Source: Ectothiorhodospira haloalkaliphila ATCC 51935
GTDB lineage: Bacteria > Pseudomonadota > Gammaproteobacteria > Ectothiorhodospirales > Ectothiorhodospiraceae
Reading direction: 5' to 3'
Length of the DNA: 64,000 nucleotides
NCBI RefSeq assembly: GCF_000633935.1
Contig: NZ_KK214998.1
Span: 534,046 to 598,045 of the forward strand
Shown: positions 62,355 through 64,000 of the stretch, piece by piece
How positions within the stretch are numbered: position 1 is the stretch's first letter
Layout of the letters: every line of letters begins with the position of its first letter
The notes under the pieces: generated by a model
What the model was told of the DNA's origin: nothing
Database searches by the model: none
The model's input: the letters and a program-made list of their open reading frames with translations, nothing else
Made by a program: the position numbers and the translations under genes

Positions 62355-63860
62355 TCAATTCGGCGGGGTGGAGTCTGAGCGCAGGGCCTGAATCAGTGCC
62401 ACCCCCATGAGCACCATGATAATGGAAAAGGGGACCGCCGCGACCAGCGAGGCAGTCTGAAGTGCTCCCAGCCCGCCAGCGAAGAGCAGCGCGGCGGCGA
62501 TGGCCGAGACCAGAAAGGTCCACACCACGCGCACCGGCGTGGGGGGCGATAGCCGCCCGCCGCTGCTCATGGAACCCAGGATGTACGAGGCCGCAGCCGC
62601 AGAGGTGATCAGGAAGGTCACCACCAGCAACAGGGCGACCCAGGAGAGCAGGGTGCCCAGGGGGAGCGTTTCCAGCAGCTGGAACAGCGAGGCCGACACG
62701 TCATCGCTGACCGACCCGGCCAGGCCGGCGTTTTGTTCCAGGTCCCGATACAGTGCGGTGCCGCCGAACACGGCAAACCAGAAGCAGGCGATCATGGGGG
62801 GCACGGTCAACACCGCCGCCACGTACTCGCGAATGGTCCTTCCCCGCGATACCCGCGCCACGAAGGCCCCCACAAAGGGCGACCAGGCGATGATCCACGC
62901 CCAGTAGAACAGGGTCCATTGCCGCGTCCAGCCATCGCCCTCCCCAGGACCGAGCCTCAGGCTGTAAGTCAGGAAATGGTGTGCATAGTCCCACAGCCCC
63001 AGGAAGAAGGTCTTCACGATGTACAGGGTAGGCCCGAGCAGGAACACCGCCACCAACAACCCCAGGACCAGACTCAGATTGAGGATGCTCAGGTATTGAA
63101 TGCCCGTTCCCAACCGCGTGAGCGTGAAGCCCAGGTACACCACGGCCAGGGTCACCACAATAAGCAGATGGACATGGGGTGTGTTGGGCACACCGAACAG
63201 GGTGTGAAGGCCACCATTGGTCTGTAGCACACCCATTCCCAGGGAGGTGGCCATGCCCAGTACGGTGGCGATGATGGCCAGTATGTCCACCGAATCTCGC
63301 AGCCGGGGGCCATGACCGGTCAGCGGATGCAGGGCGGTGGAGATGCGCCCATCCTCCCGGCGATGGAATTCGAAATAGGCAATCACCAGGCCCACCAAGC
63401 CGAAGATGGCCCACTGGCTCACACCCCAATGGAAAAACGCATACCCCATGGCCAGGCGGCCCGCAGCCTCTGTCTGTGGCTCCGCGCCCCCCAGAGGCGG
63501 CAGTACAAAGTGACTCAGGGGCTCGGCCACCCCCCAGAAGACCAGCCCGATACCAAAGCCAGCCGAGAACAACATCCCGATCCAGGCAAAAAAGCCGAAC
63601 TCGGGTCGGTCGTCCGGTTGCCCCAGACGGACACGCCCCCAGGGGCTCAGGGCCAGCCCGACCAGAAACACCACGAAGCCGAACACCGCCAGCAGATAAA
63701 GCCAGTCGAAATTGATGCTCACCAGCCGGTAGAGCCGATCGGCGGTGGCCGCGAATGGCCCCGGCAGCAGAATGCCCAGCAATGAAAGCACCCCGATGAC
63801 CGCCGCCGAGACGGAAAACACCGGATTTTTTACCAGCGTTACAAGAGAGTGCTCGCGCAT
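62355..63860 (-). CDS. BCCT family transporter (glycine betaine type)
   Basis: A 501-residue twelve-helix carrier. Signature FYWAWIIAWSPFVGAFVARVS followed by RGRTIREYV. The GIGLVFWGVAEPLSHFV segment has Gly at the position where the other BCCT protein in this window has Asp, pointing to sodium coupling. The long C-terminal domain of BetT is absent. Start is the ATG at 63860; a GTG nine bases upstream is less likely. The stop lies 18 bases before glgX, so the two may be co-transcribed. Confidence 0.9.
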   Translation of the reverse strand: MREHSLVTLVKNPVFSVSAAVIGVLSLLGILLPGPFAATADRLYRLVSINFDWLYLLAVFGFVVFLVGLALSPWGRVRLGQPDDRPEFGFFAWIGMLFSAGFGIGLVFWGVAEPLSHFVLPPLGGAEPQTEAAGRLAMGYAFFHWGVSQWAIFGLVGLVIAYFEFHRREDGRISTALHPLTGHGPRLRDSVDILAIIATVLGMATSLGMGVLQTNGGLHTLFGVPNTPHVHLLIVVTLAVVYLGFTLTRLGTGIQYLSILNLSLVLGLLVAVFLLGPTLYIVKTFFLGLWDYAHHFLTYSLRLGPGEGDGWTRQWTLFYWAWIIAWSPFVGAFVARVSRGRTIREYVAAVLTVPPMIACFWFAVFGGTALYRDLEQNAGLAGSVSDDVSASLFQLLETLPLGTLLSWVALLLVVTFLITSAAAASYILGSMSSGGRLSPPTPVRVVWTFLVSAIAAALLFAGGLGALQTASLVAAVPFSIIMVLMGVALIQALRSDSTPPN

Positions 63861-63868
63861 GGCTCCCA

Positions 63869-63889
63869 CGCCCTGAGGATGGCAGGGCG
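63869..63889. other. Hairpin just upstream of the BCCT gene
   Basis: Perfect seven-base arms CGCCCTG and CAGGGCG with a seven-base loop, eight bases upstream of the BCCT ATG. It would overlap the leader and could affect translation. Beyond it (63890-64000) no gene is recognised in the last 110 bp. Confidence 0.4.
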
Positions 63890-64000
63890 TCCCCTGTCCC
63901 CTGAGTGTTGAGCCACCTTGCCATGGGGGCAGGGTCAGTTCAAACCCACCGCCGTCCGGGGCTTGCTCTGGATGCCTCTGCCACGATGGAGTCGGTGGCA

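Noticed and set aside
1-64000. CRISPR arrays, tRNA or rRNA genes, prophage and insertion sequences
   Set aside because: No regularly spaced direct repeats, cloverleaf-forming sequence, rRNA signature or transposase/integrase motif was seen; most gaps are too short to hold such elements.

Overview
The window reads as GC-rich chromosomal DNA from a purple, salt-tolerant gammaproteobacterium, most plausibly an Ectothiorhodospira-like member of the Ectothiorhodospiraceae. The evidence for a phototroph is a pair of small genes encoding LH1 antenna beta and alpha polypeptides (37558-38004). The evidence for a saline or alkaline life style is the amount of osmotic and ion-homeostasis machinery: a YehZYXW-type osmoprotectant ABC importer, two BCCT transporters, a choline dehydrogenase and an eight-gene Mrp-type cation/proton antiporter operon. 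The taxon is an inference from gene content. No rRNA, tRNA, CRISPR array, phage gene or insertion sequence was seen.

Region by region. 1-3.5 kb: the start of an Fe-S hydrogenase-type beta subunit that leaves the window, a short-form hybrid cluster protein (hcp) behind a near-perfect FNR/DNR-type operator, and an HDOD-GAF signalling protein. 3.6-21.6 kb: envelope-related genes of largely unknown function. These are a DUF945-like secreted protein, a 12-TM protein fused to a LuxR HTH, and a tightly overlapping nine-gene operon (periplasmic VWA protein, MacB/FtsX-type ABC ATPase and permease, two formylglycine-generating-enzyme-fold proteins without the cysteine pair, two lipoproteins, an S41 protease and a 1155-residue secreted protein with C-terminal repeats). 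This operon is the best candidate for an undescribed system. 21.7-33.3 kb: a stand-alone Lrp ligand-sensing domain, a NERD-like protein, a RimK-type ligase next to a GNAT-C39 fusion, a DMT exporter, a LEA lipoprotein, ArfB, a YhiN-type flavoprotein and two conserved unknowns. Two families of intergenic palindromes lie here.

33.5-39.2 kb: the yehZYXW-type operon, then the orphan LH1 pair with two stem-loops and no reaction-centre genes, then a DUF2189 membrane protein. 39.2-46.3 kb (minus strand): an Mrp operon in the order E-F-G-(DUF4040/B)-C-D plus two further NuoL/M/N-like subunits. 46.4-49.5 kb: a DUF1127-like protein, a DUF2333 protein and an ECF sigma factor with its anti-sigma factor. 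The upstream regions of the sigma gene, the DUF2333 gene, the DUF1127-like gene and (less exactly) the Mrp operon share a GGGAT-N17-CGTT pattern, so they may form one regulon.

49.6-64 kb: a multi-PAS diguanylate cyclase, the decayed 5' end of a small serine hydrolase, a protein fusing two CDGSH iron-sulphur domains to a glutamate-synthase domain, a betT-like plus betA pair for choline uptake and oxidation, then on the minus strand a BCCT carrier, glycogen debranching enzyme, CNNM-type membrane protein and second diguanylate cyclase, closely spaced and possibly co-transcribed.
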